A stretch of 64,000 nucleotides of DNA from Faecalibacterium sp. An122 (lineage in GTDB: Bacteria; Bacillota; Clostridia; Oscillospirales; Ruminococcaceae): positions 1-64,000 of the forward strand of contig NZ_NFLL01000009.1 in the NCBI RefSeq assembly GCF_002160895.1. The letters are read 5' to 3'. Shown here piece by piece: positions 33,918 to 42,901 of this stretch (position 1 is the stretch's first letter; each line of letters begins with the position of its first letter). The notes below the pieces were generated by a model. The model saw only the letters and a program-made list of their open reading frames with translations, ran no database searches and was not told the DNA's origin. The position numbers were made by a program, and so were the translations under genes.

Positions 33918-34472
33918 TTTTTCTCCTCCTAAATTGAAAAACACAAAACTCCTAGAGGGGCTTTACCGGACCCCCTTGTATACAATTATGATGGCAAAAA
34001 ACTGCGCGAAAAGAAAGACGCAAATTGTGGATTTACGGCCAAAAACGCGCATATCTTGCTGTGCTGTGGAAGGCTGTTTGTGACCCTTTGCCGAAATATC
34101 CAAACTTGCCACAAAAAGTTGTGCAACTTGTACACAACACGGCTTTGTACAAATTTGACAGAAATAAGGGGTCTGAGCTTTTGAAAATACTGATATATTA
34201 GCGACTTTCCCGGGATACAACTGGTATTTCAGTTGAAAAAGGCAAAATAAAACGCCGCAGGAACGTGCTGCGGCGCAGTGTAAACCGGGGGCAAAATTTG
34301 TGCGGGAAAGCGGGTTTTCGCCCTCCCGGCAGCCCTGGAAAAGGATGGGCCCCTTCCGCTTTGCCGCCGGGGCAGCCCGGACGGCAGAAATGAAGGGGCC
34401 GGAAAAGAGAACCATTCTTGTGAAAAAGATGACAAATAAAATTCGCTTTGGAACGGCGCAAAGAGAAAGATT
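33918..34472. other. Intergenic region upstream of the binding-protein gene
   Basis: No gene. It is AT-richer than its surroundings. A hairpin CGCCGCAG-N7-CTGCGGCG at 34253-34275 followed on the minus strand by TTTTATTTTG (34243-34252) is a terminator, probably for tdk. An imperfect dyad AAGTTG-TG-CAACTT at 34116-34129 sits upstream of the importer operon and may be a regulator site. A -10-like CATAAT is near 33990, without a convincing -35. Confidence 0.5.
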
Positions 34473-35078
34473 TTACCGCCGGGCGGCATAAAAGGCCCGC
34501 CGCTCCCGGAAGTAGCACTGGGGGCACATGCTGACGTACTGGACGTCGTTTTCCATGTCGATGGCCACCTGTTCGCCCTCAAAGACGAACTTTCCGCCCA
34601 CCTTGCGGGCGTTGCAGATGGCCTTGCGGCCGCAGGAGCAGATGGTTTTCATCTCCTCGATGGTGTGGGCCAGCTCCATCAGACGGGTGGAGCCGGGGAA
34701 GCCCTTGAGGGAGAAATCACTCCGCAGGCCGTAGCAGATGACGGGGACTCCCAGGTCCACCGTCACCATAAACAGCTGCTCCGCCTGGGCCGGGGTGAAA
34801 AACTGGCTCTCGTCGCACAGGACGCAGGCCAGGGGCGCGTCGTGGGCGGCGCGGTCGGCCTCCACCGCAGCAAAGACGTCGTCGCCGGGGAGGATCAGCA
34901 GGTCGGCGGCCCGGCGAACGCCCAGCCGGCTGACCAGGTCGCTGCCGCCCTTGGAGTCCACCTGGGGTTTGAGGATCAGCACCCGCATCCCCTGTTCTTC
35001 GTAGTTGTGGGCCACCTGCATCAGGGCGGTGCTCTTGCCGCTGTTCATGGCGCCATAGCGGAAATATAACTTAGCCAT
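34473..35078 (-). CDS. tdk: Thymidine kinase
   Basis: A 201-residue type II thymidine kinase for deoxypyrimidine salvage. The P-loop is FRYGAMNSGKST at the N-terminus, the Walker-B-like CVLCDESQFFTPAQ is near residue 85, and the structural zinc is held by CSCGRKAICNARK with CPQC near the C-terminus. The lasso substrate loop is VAIDMENDVQYVSMC. Length and motif order are normal. It appears monocistronic, running toward a terminator near 34250. Confidence 0.96.
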   Translation of the reverse strand: MAKLYFRYGAMNSGKSTALMQVAHNYEEQGMRVLILKPQVDSKGGSDLVSRLGVRRAADLLILPGDDVFAAVEADRAAHDAPLACVLCDESQFFTPAQAEQLFMVTVDLGVPVICYGLRSDFSLKGFPGSTRLMELAHTIEEMKTICSCGRKAICNARKVGGKFVFEGEQVAIDMENDVQYVSMCPQCYFRERRAFYAARR

Positions 35079-35203
35079 AGAATTCCTTTTTATAAAATCG
35101 TTGTATGCACAAAGCCGCCCCGCCCGCCACAGGCGGACAGGGCAGAATCTTGGATGCAGAAAATCGAAGGCTTTTGACTTGAGACTTTAAAAAGTAAGGG
35201 CGG

Positions 35204-35845
35204 TCAGTCCCCGTTGCGCAGACGGTAGCCCAGACTCATGAGGCTGTCGCCCAGGTGGACGTTCTCCACCACCGCGTCCGGGAAGGGAACCGACAGGTCG
35301 TAGTGGGAGAAGTTCCAGTAACCCCGGATGCCCAGCTGAACCAGCCGGCCGCTGATTTCCTCGGCGCCGCTGCGGGGCAGGCAGAGGACCGCGACCTGGG
35401 GGTGATGCTCGGCGCAGAAGGCGTCCAGATCGTCCAGGTGGCGGATGGGGATGCCGCTGATGGTCTGGCCCATCAGTTCGGGCTTGACGTCAAAGGCGGC
35501 AATCAGGCTGAAACCGTTGTTGTTGTTGGCAATGAAGCTGCTGACGGCGGTGCCCAGACGACCGCAGCCAAACAGGATGGCGGGCAGACGCTCGCCGTTG
35601 CCGAACAGAAGTCCTTCCAGAATGGCCAGCAGGTTGTCCACCGAATAGCCGATGCCCTGGCGGCCGTTGACGTCGCCGATGCAGTTGAAGTCCTGACGGA
35701 CCTGGGAGGCGGTGGTGCCCATCTGGGCGGCCAGCTCTCGGGAAGAGATGCTGGTGATGTTGGCATCCTTCAGGGCTCGGAGATAGCGGTAATATTTGGG
35801 CAGGCGCCGGATGACCGGTACCGAAGCCTTGACGGACGGATTCAT
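35204..35845 (-). CDS. rex: Redox-sensing transcriptional repressor Rex
   Basis: A 213-residue NADH/NAD+-sensing repressor. The N-terminal winged helix reads PVIRRLPKYYRYLRAL, then ISSRELAAQMGTTASQVRQDFNCIG, the conserved Rex DNA-binding region. The Rossmann nucleotide site is LFGCGRLGTAVSSF. It normally represses fermentation and NADH-oxidation genes when NAD+ is plentiful. A good promoter lies at 35919-35946. I find no canonical Rex box (TTGTTA-N6-TAACAA) at pflB or elsewhere in this window, so its targets here are not evident. Confidence 0.96.
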   Translation of the reverse strand: MNPSVKASVPVIRRLPKYYRYLRALKDANITSISSRELAAQMGTTASQVRQDFNCIGDVNGRQGIGYSVDNLLAILEGLLFGNGERLPAILFGCGRLGTAVSSFIANNNNGFSLIAAFDVKPELMGQTISGIPIRHLDDLDAFCAEHHPQVAVLCLPRSGAEEISGRLVQLGIRGYWNFSHYDLSVPFPDAVVENVHLGDSLMSLGYRLRNGD

Positions 35846-35918
35846 GGCAGGACCTCCTCTTGCATTTACCTGAAATTTTGGATAACTTGGCAGGAAAAAG
35901 GAAACATTTCTCTCTATA

Positions 35919-35946
35919 AGTATACGACATTTGCTGAGAATGTCAA
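35919..35946 (-). promoter_or_regulatory. rex promoter
   Basis: On the minus strand, TTGACA-N16-TATACT, about 75 bases before the ATG. The palindrome GGGTTTTAACCC lies further upstream near 36020. Confidence 0.75.
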
Positions 35947-36065
35947 ACCCTTGTCAATGTTTTTGACAAAATTTTAAATTTTGGTGGGATTCCTCTGTCT
36001 TATACAGACAAAATCAATGGGTTTTAACCCAAACAAGACAAATTGCTTCCCAAAAGAAAGCAGAG

Positions 36066-36092
36066 AAAAAGCCTCTGCGCTGCGGCAGAGGC
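36066..36092 (-). terminator. Terminator after the TepA-like protease gene
   Basis: On the minus strand, GCCTCTGC pairs with GCAGAGGC around a short loop, and a TTTTT run follows, 11 bases past the stop. Confidence 0.85.
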
Positions 36093-36102
36093 CAAAACCC
36101 GG

Positions 36103-36834
36103 TCAGGATTCGATCTGACGGTAGAGCCAGCGCATGGCGTCGGACAGACCGCCCAGCTCGTCGATGAGCCCCTCCTCCACGGCGCGGCGGCCGTCCAGCA
36201 CGGTGCCCATGTCCAGCACCAGCTCCCCGGTGTGGAGCATCAGCTCGTTGAAGCGGTCGGCGGTCATCCGGCTGTGGCCGGTGACAAAGCCGGTGATCCG
36301 CTCCTGCATCTGCTCAAACCAGCGCATGGTCTGGGGTACCCCCAGAATCATCCCGGAGTGGCGGACCGGGTGGACGGTCATGGTGGCGGTGGGAACAATA
36401 AAACTGCGCTGGGCACTCACCGCCAGGGGAATGCCGATGGAATGCCCGCCCCCCAGCACCAGGGTGGCGGTGGGCTTGGACAGGCTGGCGATCAGCTCGG
36501 CCAGGGCCAGCCCGGCCTCCACGTCTCCGCCCACCGTGTTGAGCAAAACCAAAAGGCCCTCAATGGCGGGGTCCTCCTGGACGGCCACCAGCTGGGGGAT
36601 GACGTGCTCGTATTTGGTGGTTTTCTGGCCCTGGGGGGCCTCCACATGACCCTCGATCTGTCCGATCACGGTCAGGCAGTGGATGGCGTGGGGACCTTTG
36701 GTCAGGTTGACGGTGCCCATCTCCTGAATCTGGCTTTGCTCAAAGGCCCGGCGCTCGGTGTCCTCGCCGCTGCCGGGTGCAGGTGCCTCGTCCGCCGGAG
36801 CTTCGGCGGCGTGCTTTTTCTTTTTCTTCTCCAT
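36103..36834 (-). CDS. ClpP-class serine protease, TepA-like
   Basis: A 243-residue crotonase-fold peptidase of the ClpP/TepA group. After a lysine-rich, disordered N-terminus (about 35 residues), VLLNTVGGDVEAGLALAELI gives the oxyanion-side loop. LVLGGGHSIGIPLAVSA carries the probable nucleophile Ser, and ATMTVHPVRHSG the His. There are no membrane helices, unlike SppA, so it is cytoplasmic. B. subtilis TepA has been linked to protein translocation or spore protein turnover. The ATG at 36834 is accepted although the AGGAGG lies about 13 bases away; no nearer start exists. A rod-like inverted repeat lies directly upstream. Confidence 0.85.
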   Translation of the reverse strand: MEKKKKKHAAEAPADEAPAPGSGEDTERRAFEQSQIQEMGTVNLTKGPHAIHCLTVIGQIEGHVEAPQGQKTTKYEHVIPQLVAVQEDPAIEGLLVLLNTVGGDVEAGLALAELIASLSKPTATLVLGGGHSIGIPLAVSAQRSFIVPTATMTVHPVRHSGMILGVPQTMRWFEQMQERITGFVTGHSRMTADRFNELMLHTGELVLDMGTVLDGRRAVEEGLIDELGGLSDAMRWLYRQIES

Positions 36835-36866
36835 AGGTTGAAACAGCCCTCCTTTTTCTGCTGGGG

Positions 36867-36953
36867 TGTATCTGAGAATGCAAACATGCTGGACCCTTCG
36901 CCCCAAAGAGGCAGCTGCGCTTTGGGGCAGAATGGGAGATGTTTTCAGATACA
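36867..36953. other. Long rod-like inverted repeat, possible structured RNA
   Basis: Three nested perfect stems occur in order: TGTATCTGA (36867-36875) with TCAGATACA (36945-36953), AAACAT (36882-36887) with ATGTTT (36939-36944), and GCCCCAAAG (36900-36908) with CTTTGGGGC (36920-36928). The internal loops are about 12 and 10 bases. It lies in the divergent gap between the TepA-like gene and the NSS transporter and could be a leader element of either. It matches no RNA class that I recognise. Confidence 0.5.
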
Positions 36954-37006
36954 TCCTAGGTTGCCCCGTCCGGGGGACGGTCATGCAGGCAGGGCAGGGG
37001 AGCTTT

Positions 37007-37036
37007 ATCAGAGGAACCGATGGTTCCCTGATTTTA
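37007..37036 (+). terminator. Hairpin with T-run upstream of the NSS transporter
   Basis: ATCAG-A-GGAACC and GGTTCC-C-TGAT pair around GAT, with TTTACTATT after it on the plus strand. It would stop plus-strand transcripts coming from the structured region at 36867. The transporter's own promoter lies downstream of it. Confidence 0.5.
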
Positions 37037-37083
37037 CTATTAAAAAAATTTGTAGATAGCTTCAAAAAAATTGAGAACAAGGC

Positions 37084-37112
37084 TTGCATCTGGGCCGGTG
37101 GGCGGATACAAT
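37084..37112 (+). promoter_or_regulatory. Promoter of the NSS transporter gene
   Basis: TTGCAT-N17-TACAAT, about 57 bases before the ATG at 37169. Confidence 0.65.
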
Positions 37113-37168
37113 AGGAACATGCCGCCTGTCGGCATAGGTATTTCTGCGTGATAAAGAGGAGGAAAAAC

Positions 37169-38539
37169 ATGAAACGTGAAACATTCGGCTCGCGGCTGGG
37201 ATTCATCCTGGTCAGTGCGGGCTGTGCGATCGGAATAGGAAACGTCTGGAAGTTTCCGTGGATGGCCGGCGCCAACGGCGGCGGCGTGTTCGTGCTGTTC
37301 TACCTGCTGTTCCTGGTGATTATGGGCGTGCCCGTCCTGACCATGGAGCTGGCGGTGGGCCGTGCCAGCCGCAAGAGCGCTGTGCTGGCCTACAAGGCCC
37401 TCGAACCCAAAAAGAGCAAGTGGCACATTCATGGCTGGTTCTGCATCATTGGCTGCTGCCTGCTGATGATGTACTACACCACCGTGGCCGGCTGGATGCT
37501 GGATTACTTCTATAAGTTCGCAACAGGCGCCTTTGTCGGGGTTCCCAATGATGCGATCAACGATGTGTTCAGCTCGATGCTGGGCGACCCCGTGGAAATG
37601 AGCATCTTTATGGTCATCATCGTTCTGGCGGGCTTCCTGGTTTGCTCCTTCGGCCTGCAGAAGGGTCTGGAACGGATCTCGAAGTGGATGATGCTGGCTC
37701 TGCTGACCCTGATCGTCATTCTGGCCGTCAACAGCATCCTGCTGGAAGGCGGTTCGGAGGGCCTCAAGTTCTATCTGCTGCCCGACCTGGAGCGGGCTGC
37801 CGAGGTGGGTCTGGGCAATGTGATTACTGCGGCCATGAACCAGTCCTTCTTCACCCTGAGCCTTGGCATTGCCGCCATGGAGATTTTCGGCAGCTACATG
37901 AGCCGGAACAATACCCTGCCCGGCGAGGCCATCCGCATCTGCGCTCTGGACACCTTTGTGGCCCTGATGAGCGGCCTGATTATTTTCCCGGCCTGCTTCG
38001 CCTTCGGCGTGCAGCCGGATGCAGGCCCGTCCCTGATCTTCCAGACCCTGCCCCGGGTGTTCGTCAACATGGTGGGCGGCCGGATCTGGGGTGCGCTCTT
38101 CTTCCTCTTCATGACGTTTGCCAGCTTTACCACCGTCCTGGCCGTCTTTGAGAACATTATCTCCAGCAGCATTGATACCTTCGGCTGGAGCCGGAAGAAA
38201 ACCACCATCATCTGCTGCATCTTTATCCTGATTGCCAGCATGCCCTGCGTGCTGGGCTACAATGTCTGGTACTTCTCCCTGCCTCTGCCCAATGCTCCGG
38301 CAGGCGGCCAGATCCTCGATATCGAGGACTTCCTGGTTTCCAACCTGCTGCTGCCTCTGGGCTCTCTGGTTTACCTGCTGTTCTGCGTGTCCAAGTGGGG
38401 CTGGGGCTACGACAAGTACCGCGCCGAGGCCAACAGCGGCGAGGGCATCAAGCTGCCTGACTCGATCCTGCTGAAGCGGTACCTCCAGTTCGTGCTGCCG
38501 GTGCTGATTCTGGTGATCCTGATCCAGGGCCTGGTCTGA
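37169..38539 (+). CDS. Sodium-dependent transporter, NSS family
   Basis: A 456-residue LeuT-fold symporter with about 11-12 helices. The signature GCAIGIGNVWKFPWMAGANGGGVF in helix 1 is the unwound substrate and sodium site of neurotransmitter:sodium symporters. Helix 6 reads NQSFFTLSLGIAAMEIFGSYM and helix 8 FASFTTVLAVFENII. Bacterial members carry amino acids such as tryptophan, tyrosine or leucine; the substrate cannot be read from the sequence. GAGGAGG precedes the ATG. It is monocistronic with its own promoter and terminator. Confidence 0.94.
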   Translation: MKRETFGSRLGFILVSAGCAIGIGNVWKFPWMAGANGGGVFVLFYLLFLVIMGVPVLTMELAVGRASRKSAVLAYKALEPKKSKWHIHGWFCIIGCCLLMMYYTTVAGWMLDYFYKFATGAFVGVPNDAINDVFSSMLGDPVEMSIFMVIIVLAGFLVCSFGLQKGLERISKWMMLALLTLIVILAVNSILLEGGSEGLKFYLLPDLERAAEVGLGNVITAAMNQSFFTLSLGIAAMEIFGSYMSRNNTLPGEAIRICALDTFVALMSGLIIFPACFAFGVQPDAGPSLIFQTLPRVFVNMVGGRIWGALFFLFMTFASFTTVLAVFENIISSSIDTFGWSRKKTTIICCIFILIASMPCVLGYNVWYFSLPLPNAPAGGQILDIEDFLVSNLLLPLGSLVYLLFCVSKWGWGYDKYRAEANSGEGIKLPDSILLKRYLQFVLPVLILVILIQGLV

Positions 38540-38572
38540 TAACCTGCCGCACGCCAAAACCTGAAACAACAA

Positions 38573-38612
38573 AACGGAGCCGCACCCGGCAAGGGGTGCG
38601 GCTCCGTTTTTC
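38573..38612 (+). terminator. Terminator after the NSS transporter gene
   Basis: AACGGAGCCGCACCC pairs with GGGTGCGGCTCCG and is followed by TTTTTCT. Confidence 0.9.
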
Positions 38613-38630
38613 TCTGGGTGAACCGTCCCG

Positions 38631-38951
38631 TCAGAACAGTCCGAAAAAGCTGATGTGGTTGACCCCCAAAAAGACAAAGATGGCGATGAGGGCCACCAGG
38701 ACGGCGATGAGAATATCCATCTGGTGGACGCTGAGGGGAAAGTGATCGTAGATCTTTTCCTTGGAGTTCTTGAACCCGGGGTCGCCGTTGTTCAGCAGGC
38801 CCTGCTTTTCGGCGGGGCCGCTCTGGGCGGCCCGGGCGGCTTCGGCTTCCCGGGCTTCCAGCTCCGCTTCCCGGGCGGCAAGGGCGGCCTCCCGGGCCGC
38901 CAGCTGGGCCTCGCGGTCGGACAGGGACGGGTCATTGGAATGATCGGGCAT
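38631..38951 (-). CDS. Small coiled-coil protein with C-terminal membrane anchor
   Basis: A 106-residue protein. Residues 10-45 are a highly regular heptad-like run of REAxLAAREAxL repeats (DREAQLAAREAALAAREAEL), giving a strong coiled coil. A short polar segment follows, and a single hydrophobic helix at about residues 80-103 (QMDILIAVLVALIAIFVFLGV) ends the chain, so it is tail-anchored. GGAGGAAACTTCC lies before the ATG. No family is recognised; a membrane-tethered scaffold is the obvious guess. It stands alone, convergent with the NSS gene. Confidence 0.7.
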   Translation of the reverse strand: MPDHSNDPSLSDREAQLAAREAALAAREAELEAREAEAARAAQSGPAEKQGLLNNGDPGFKNSKEKIYDHFPLSVHQMDILIAVLVALIAIFVFLGVNHISFFGLF

Positions 38952-39017
38952 GGAAGTTTCCTCCTTCCTTTTGCTATCCGTAGTATAAGCGCAGACGGCC
39001 GGAAATGCAAGTGAAAA

Positions 39018-39055
39018 TACAGCAGGGGGCTGCCGGGTGTTCCGACAGCCCCCTG
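39018..39055 (-). terminator. Hairpin after the Mgl operon
   Basis: CAGGGGGCTG at 39023-39032 pairs with CAGCCCCCTG at 39046-39055. The T-run on the minus strand is short and interrupted (TGTATTTTC). Confidence 0.65.
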
Positions 39056-39085
39056 TATCATCAAAAGGTCCCTTGGGAAAGGTGC

Positions 39086-40084
39086 TTACTTCTTGGCCAG
39101 GTACTTGCGGATATCGATGGCGACAGCCAGGATGATGACCAGGCCCTGGACAATGTAGGTGTAGGAAGAGTTGACGTTCATGAACTGCAGAGCGACCTTC
39201 ATCAGCTCAAAGACCAGAACGCCCACCAGGATGCCGGGGACGGTGCCGACGCCGCCGGTGGTGGAAACACCGCCGATGGTACAGGCAGCGATGGCGTCCA
39301 GCTCATAGCTCATAGCGGTGTTGACGGATGCGCCGCCGGACTTGGCAGCCAGCAGGCAGCCGGCCAGACCGAACATGCAGGAGGCCAGGATGTAGATGCG
39401 GATCTTGGTGGCAGCGACGTTGACGCCGGCCACCTCAGCAGCGGCCTCGTTGCCGCCGATGGCGTACATGTACTTGCCGTGACGGGTCTTGTTGTACAGG
39501 AACCAGAAGCAGACAGCCACGATGACAGCGATCCAGATCAGGACGGGGATGCCGATGATGGTGTTGGATGCCAGAGAGGTGAAGTCGCTGTTCAGAGAGC
39601 CGATGGGGGTACCGCCGGTGTAGACCAGGCAGATACCGTAGACCACCTGCTGCATACCCAGGGTAGCGATGAAGGGCTGAACCCGCAGGTAGGAGACCAC
39701 CAGGCCGTTGCACAGACCCACGACGGCGCAGATGGCAACCACCAGGATGAAGACCACGGGGGTGGGCAGGGTGGGCAGGTTGGGATAGAACTTGCCGGCG
39801 GCGCCGGAAGTCTGGGCGAAGATGCAGGCCAGGCAGGCTGCGAAGCCGGCCAGACGGCCAGCCGACAGGTCGTTGCCGGTGGTGATCAGACAGCCCGAAA
39901 TGCCCAGCGCGATGATGTAGCGGATGGACACGTTCTTCAGCAGGTTGATGATGTTGGCGGCGCCGAAGAAGTTGGGGTGGATGATGCCAACGATGAGAGA
40001 AACGAGGACCATCAGGACGATGATGGCGTTGTTGCCCAGCCAGGTCTTAATCAGACGGCCGGTTGATTTCTTGGTAGCTTCCAC
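39086..40084 (-). CDS. mglC: Galactose/methylgalactoside ABC transporter permease
   Basis: A 332-residue RbsC/MglC-type permease with about ten helices. VSIRYIIALGISGCLITTGNDLSAGRLAGFAAC and GNEAAAEVAGVNVAATKIRIYILASCMFGLAG are the conserved MglC blocks; TIGGVSTTGGVGTVPGILVGVLVFE is the family's EAA-like region. GGAGGCAG precedes the ATG. It is the last gene of an mglB-mglA-mglC operon. Galactose specificity is inferred from the closeness of all three proteins to Mgl rather than Rbs. Confidence 0.94.
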   Translation of the reverse strand: MEATKKSTGRLIKTWLGNNAIIVLMVLVSLIVGIIHPNFFGAANIINLLKNVSIRYIIALGISGCLITTGNDLSAGRLAGFAACLACIFAQTSGAAGKFYPNLPTLPTPVVFILVVAICAVVGLCNGLVVSYLRVQPFIATLGMQQVVYGICLVYTGGTPIGSLNSDFTSLASNTIIGIPVLIWIAVIVAVCFWFLYNKTRHGKYMYAIGGNEAAAEVAGVNVAATKIRIYILASCMFGLAGCLLAAKSGGASVNTAMSYELDAIAACTIGGVSTTGGVGTVPGILVGVLVFELMKVALQFMNVNSSYTYIVQGLVIILAVAIDIRKYLAKK

Positions 40085-40103
40085 GATTAGACTGCCTCCT
40101 TAT

Positions 40104-41645
40104 TTACTGGTTGGCCGCGGCCTTGTCGGGTGCGGTCTCAAACTGGGTGGCGAGCGCCATGATGTTTTCCTGAGTGGCGTCCTTGCCGTCGATGAAGCCG
40201 GTGATGCGGCCGTCACACATGACCATGACCCGGTTGGACATACCGATGATCTCGCTCATTTCGGAGGAGATCATGATGATGCTCTTGCCCTGCTTGGCGA
40301 GCTCGGCGATGATGCAGTAGATCTCGTACTTGGCGCCGACGTCAATGCCGCGGGTGGGCTCGTCCAGGATCAGGATGTCGGGGTTGTTGGCCAGCCAGCG
40401 GGCGATCAGAACCTTCTGCTGGTTGCCGCCCGACAGGCTCTTGATCTGGGTCCGGGGGCTGGGCACCTTGATGGCCATTTTCTCTTTGTTGGACTGGACC
40501 AGATCCAGGATCTTCTTGTTGTCCAGCATGATGGGGCCCTTGCGCAGGTCGTCGAGGGAGGCGATGGAGATGTTGTCGGCGACGCTCAGCACGCCCATGA
40601 TGCCGGTGGCCCGGCGGTCCTCGGTCAGCAGGGCCAGGCTCTTGGAGATGGCGTCCCGGGGCTGCTTGATCTGGACCTCCTGGCCCTTGATCCACACTCT
40701 GCCGGTGGTGTGGGCGCGCAGGCCGAAGATGCCTTCCATCAGCTCGGTGCGCTGTGCGCCCACCAGGCCGGCCACGCCCAGGATCTCGCCCTTGCGCAGC
40801 TCAAAGTTGCAGTGGCGGAAGCTGCGGGGGTGAATGGAGGTGAAGTCCTCCACCTTGAGCATGATCTCGTCGGAGGGGTGGTTCTCCAGCGGGGGATACT
40901 GGTTGGACAGTTCGCGGCCCACCATCTTGGCGATGATCTCTTCCTTGGTGATGCTGGCCACGTCCCATTTGCCGATGTACTGACCGTCGCGCATGATGGT
41001 GACTTCGTCGGCGATGACCTTGATCTCGTCCATCTTGTGGCTGATGTAGACCAGGGCGACGCCCTGCTCCTTCAGCTCATGCATGATGCGGAACAGGGAC
41101 TCGACTTCGTTGGCGGTCAGGGAGGAGGTGGGCTCGTCCAGAATCAGGACTTTGCAGTTGGCCGAGACGGCCTTGGCGATTTCCACCATCTGCATCTGAG
41201 CGATGCTCAGGGAGCCCAGCTTGGCGTAGGGGTTGATATCCAGTTTCAGGTGATTCAGCAGTTCTTTGGTGTCCTTGTACATTTTGGCGTGGTCCACCGT
41301 GACGATGGGGCCAAAACGCTTGGTGGGGTAGCGGCCCAGCCAGATGTTCTCGGCGACGGTCCGGGCCGGGATGGGCTGGAGCTCCTGGTGCACCATGGCG
41401 ATGCCTTTTTCCAGCGCGTCCAGCGGGGTGGGGATGGTTACCTTCTGTCCATCGTACTCGATCTCGCCCTCGTCCATCTTGTAAATGCCGAACATGCATT
41501 TCATCAGGGTGGATTTGCCGGCGCCGTTCTCGCCCATCAGGGCCATAACCGTGCCGGGGCGCAGCTCAAGCCGGGCATGATCCAGAGCTTTGACGCCGGG
41601 GAAGACCTTGACGACGTCTTTCATTACCAGACGGTACTCTGCCAT
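40104..41645 (-). CDS. mglA: Galactose/methylgalactoside ABC transporter ATP-binding protein
   Basis: A 513-residue duplicated ATPase of CUT2 importers. The first half has Walker A GENGAGKSTLMK, signature LSIAQMQMVEIAKA and Walker B VLILDEPTSSL. The second half has a degenerate P-loop (VAGLVGAQRTELMEGIFG) and intact LSGGNQQKVLIARWL and ILILDEPTRGIDVGAK, as usual in this family. The start MAEYRLVMKDV at 41645 has AAAGGAGG nine bases upstream. It lies 19 bases before mglC and powers its transport. Confidence 0.96.
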   Translation of the reverse strand: MAEYRLVMKDVVKVFPGVKALDHARLELRPGTVMALMGENGAGKSTLMKCMFGIYKMDEGEIEYDGQKVTIPTPLDALEKGIAMVHQELQPIPARTVAENIWLGRYPTKRFGPIVTVDHAKMYKDTKELLNHLKLDINPYAKLGSLSIAQMQMVEIAKAVSANCKVLILDEPTSSLTANEVESLFRIMHELKEQGVALVYISHKMDEIKVIADEVTIMRDGQYIGKWDVASITKEEIIAKMVGRELSNQYPPLENHPSDEIMLKVEDFTSIHPRSFRHCNFELRKGEILGVAGLVGAQRTELMEGIFGLRAHTTGRVWIKGQEVQIKQPRDAISKSLALLTEDRRATGIMGVLSVADNISIASLDDLRKGPIMLDNKKILDLVQSNKEKMAIKVPSPRTQIKSLSGGNQQKVLIARWLANNPDILILDEPTRGIDVGAKYEIYCIIAELAKQGKSIIMISSEMSEIIGMSNRVMVMCDGRITGFIDGKDATQENIMALATQFETAPDKAAANQ

Positions 41646-41768
41646 TCCGTAGAGCCTCCTTTTGTTCACTTGATTCCCGCAAGAAAAGGTGCGTACGGGG
41701 GGAAGAAGCCGCTCCCACGCACGCACCTCTCATTCCTTACAATTCGTTCCGCTCAGGCAGCCGGAGGA

Positions 41769-42818
41769 TCAGAGGTAATCTGCAGCGTTCTCCGAAGTAA
41801 CCTTGACGTAGTCGACCCAGTAGTACTGCTCCACAGCCTCGCCCTCGACGTACATCTTGGTGGCTTCGGTGGCAGCGGTGGCCTGGCCCACGTCATCGTT
41901 CAGAACGGTGCCGGTCATGCGGCCATCGACAACAGCCTGGACAGCCTCAGCCAGAGCGTCAACACCCACCAGGTAGATGTCGGTGCCCACGGTGCGGCCA
42001 GCCTGCTCGATGGACTGCAGAGCGCCCAGAGCCATGGCGTCGTTGTTGCAGAAGACAACCTCGATCTGATCGCCGAACTGTGCCAGAGCGTTGGCCACGT
42101 CCTGCTGAGCCAGAGTCTGGTCCCAGTTGTCCAGGTACTCATACAGGCAGTTGACGGTCTTGCCGGCGTCTTCCAGAGCCTTGATGGAGTACTCGGTGCG
42201 GTACTGGGCGTCGATGTTCTCGGGGTCGCCCTTGCACATGATGTAAGTGATGACGCCGTCGCCGTTGATGTCGCCCTCGGTGTCGGTGGCCAGGATCAGC
42301 TCGCCCTGGTAAGTACCGGACTGACGTGCGTCAGCGCCGACGTAGCAGCACTTGTCGGGATAGCTGTCCAGAACAGCCTTGTCGGGCTCACGGTTGATGA
42401 AGACGATGGGGATGCCGGAGGGAGAAATGGTGTCCACGATGGTCTGGGCCGAAGTGGTCTGGACCGGGTTGATGATCAGGACGTCCACACCCTGCTGCAG
42501 GAAGGTGTTGATCTGCTCGGTCTGGGTGTTCTGGTCGTTCTTGCCGTCCATGATGGTGACGCCATAGCCCAGCTCGGTGAGGTACTCCTCCAGGTCGGCG
42601 CGGTACAGGGTCATGAAGTTATCAGCAAACTGATAGATGCAGACGCCGATGTTGGCGCTGCCGGCAGCAGCAGAAGCTGCAGAAGTAGCAGTGGAAGCAG
42701 CAGAAGATGCGGTCGAAGCAGCAGAGCTGGAATCGCCGCCGCCGCAGGCAGTCAGGGCAGCAGTCGTGCCGACAACGGCAGATGCCTTCAGAAAGTCGCG
42801 GCGAGAAATCATTTTCAT
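41769..42818 (-). CDS. mglB: Galactose-type ABC transporter substrate-binding lipoprotein with Tat-like signal
   Basis: A 349-residue periplasmic-binding-protein (type 1) family member. The signal MKMISRRDFLKASAVVGTTA has twin arginines R6-R7 and the lipobox ALTAC with C25, followed by a long Ala/Ser linker. The mature part matches MglB: QQGVDVLIINPVQTTSAQTIVD, then GIPIVFINREP and VFCNNDAMALGALQSIEQAGR. The ATG at 42818 has AAGGAG nine bases upstream. Heads the operon behind a good promoter. It shares the Tat-like lipoprotein signal with the pectin-locus binding protein. Confidence 0.94.
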   Translation of the reverse strand: MKMISRRDFLKASAVVGTTAALTACGGGDSSSAASTASSAASTATSAASAAAGSANIGVCIYQFADNFMTLYRADLEEYLTELGYGVTIMDGKNDQNTQTEQINTFLQQGVDVLIINPVQTTSAQTIVDTISPSGIPIVFINREPDKAVLDSYPDKCCYVGADARQSGTYQGELILATDTEGDINGDGVITYIMCKGDPENIDAQYRTEYSIKALEDAGKTVNCLYEYLDNWDQTLAQQDVANALAQFGDQIEVVFCNNDAMALGALQSIEQAGRTVGTDIYLVGVDALAEAVQAVVDGRMTGTVLNDDVGQATAATEATKMYVEGEAVEQYYWVDYVKVTSENAADYL

Positions 42819-42901
42819 AATAGCATTCTCCTTCATCAAAAAACAAAATCGGGTGCGGGCAGGCCCCCCACACGCTAAGGGGCATGTCCTCTCTGTCTCT
42901 T

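Noticed and set aside
39924-42878. A 984-codon plus-strand frame across the mgl genes, and a similar 1,050-codon frame at 43279-46431
   Set aside because: Both are antisense to genes with complete family motifs and show the repetitive His/Gly/Asp composition of shadow frames.
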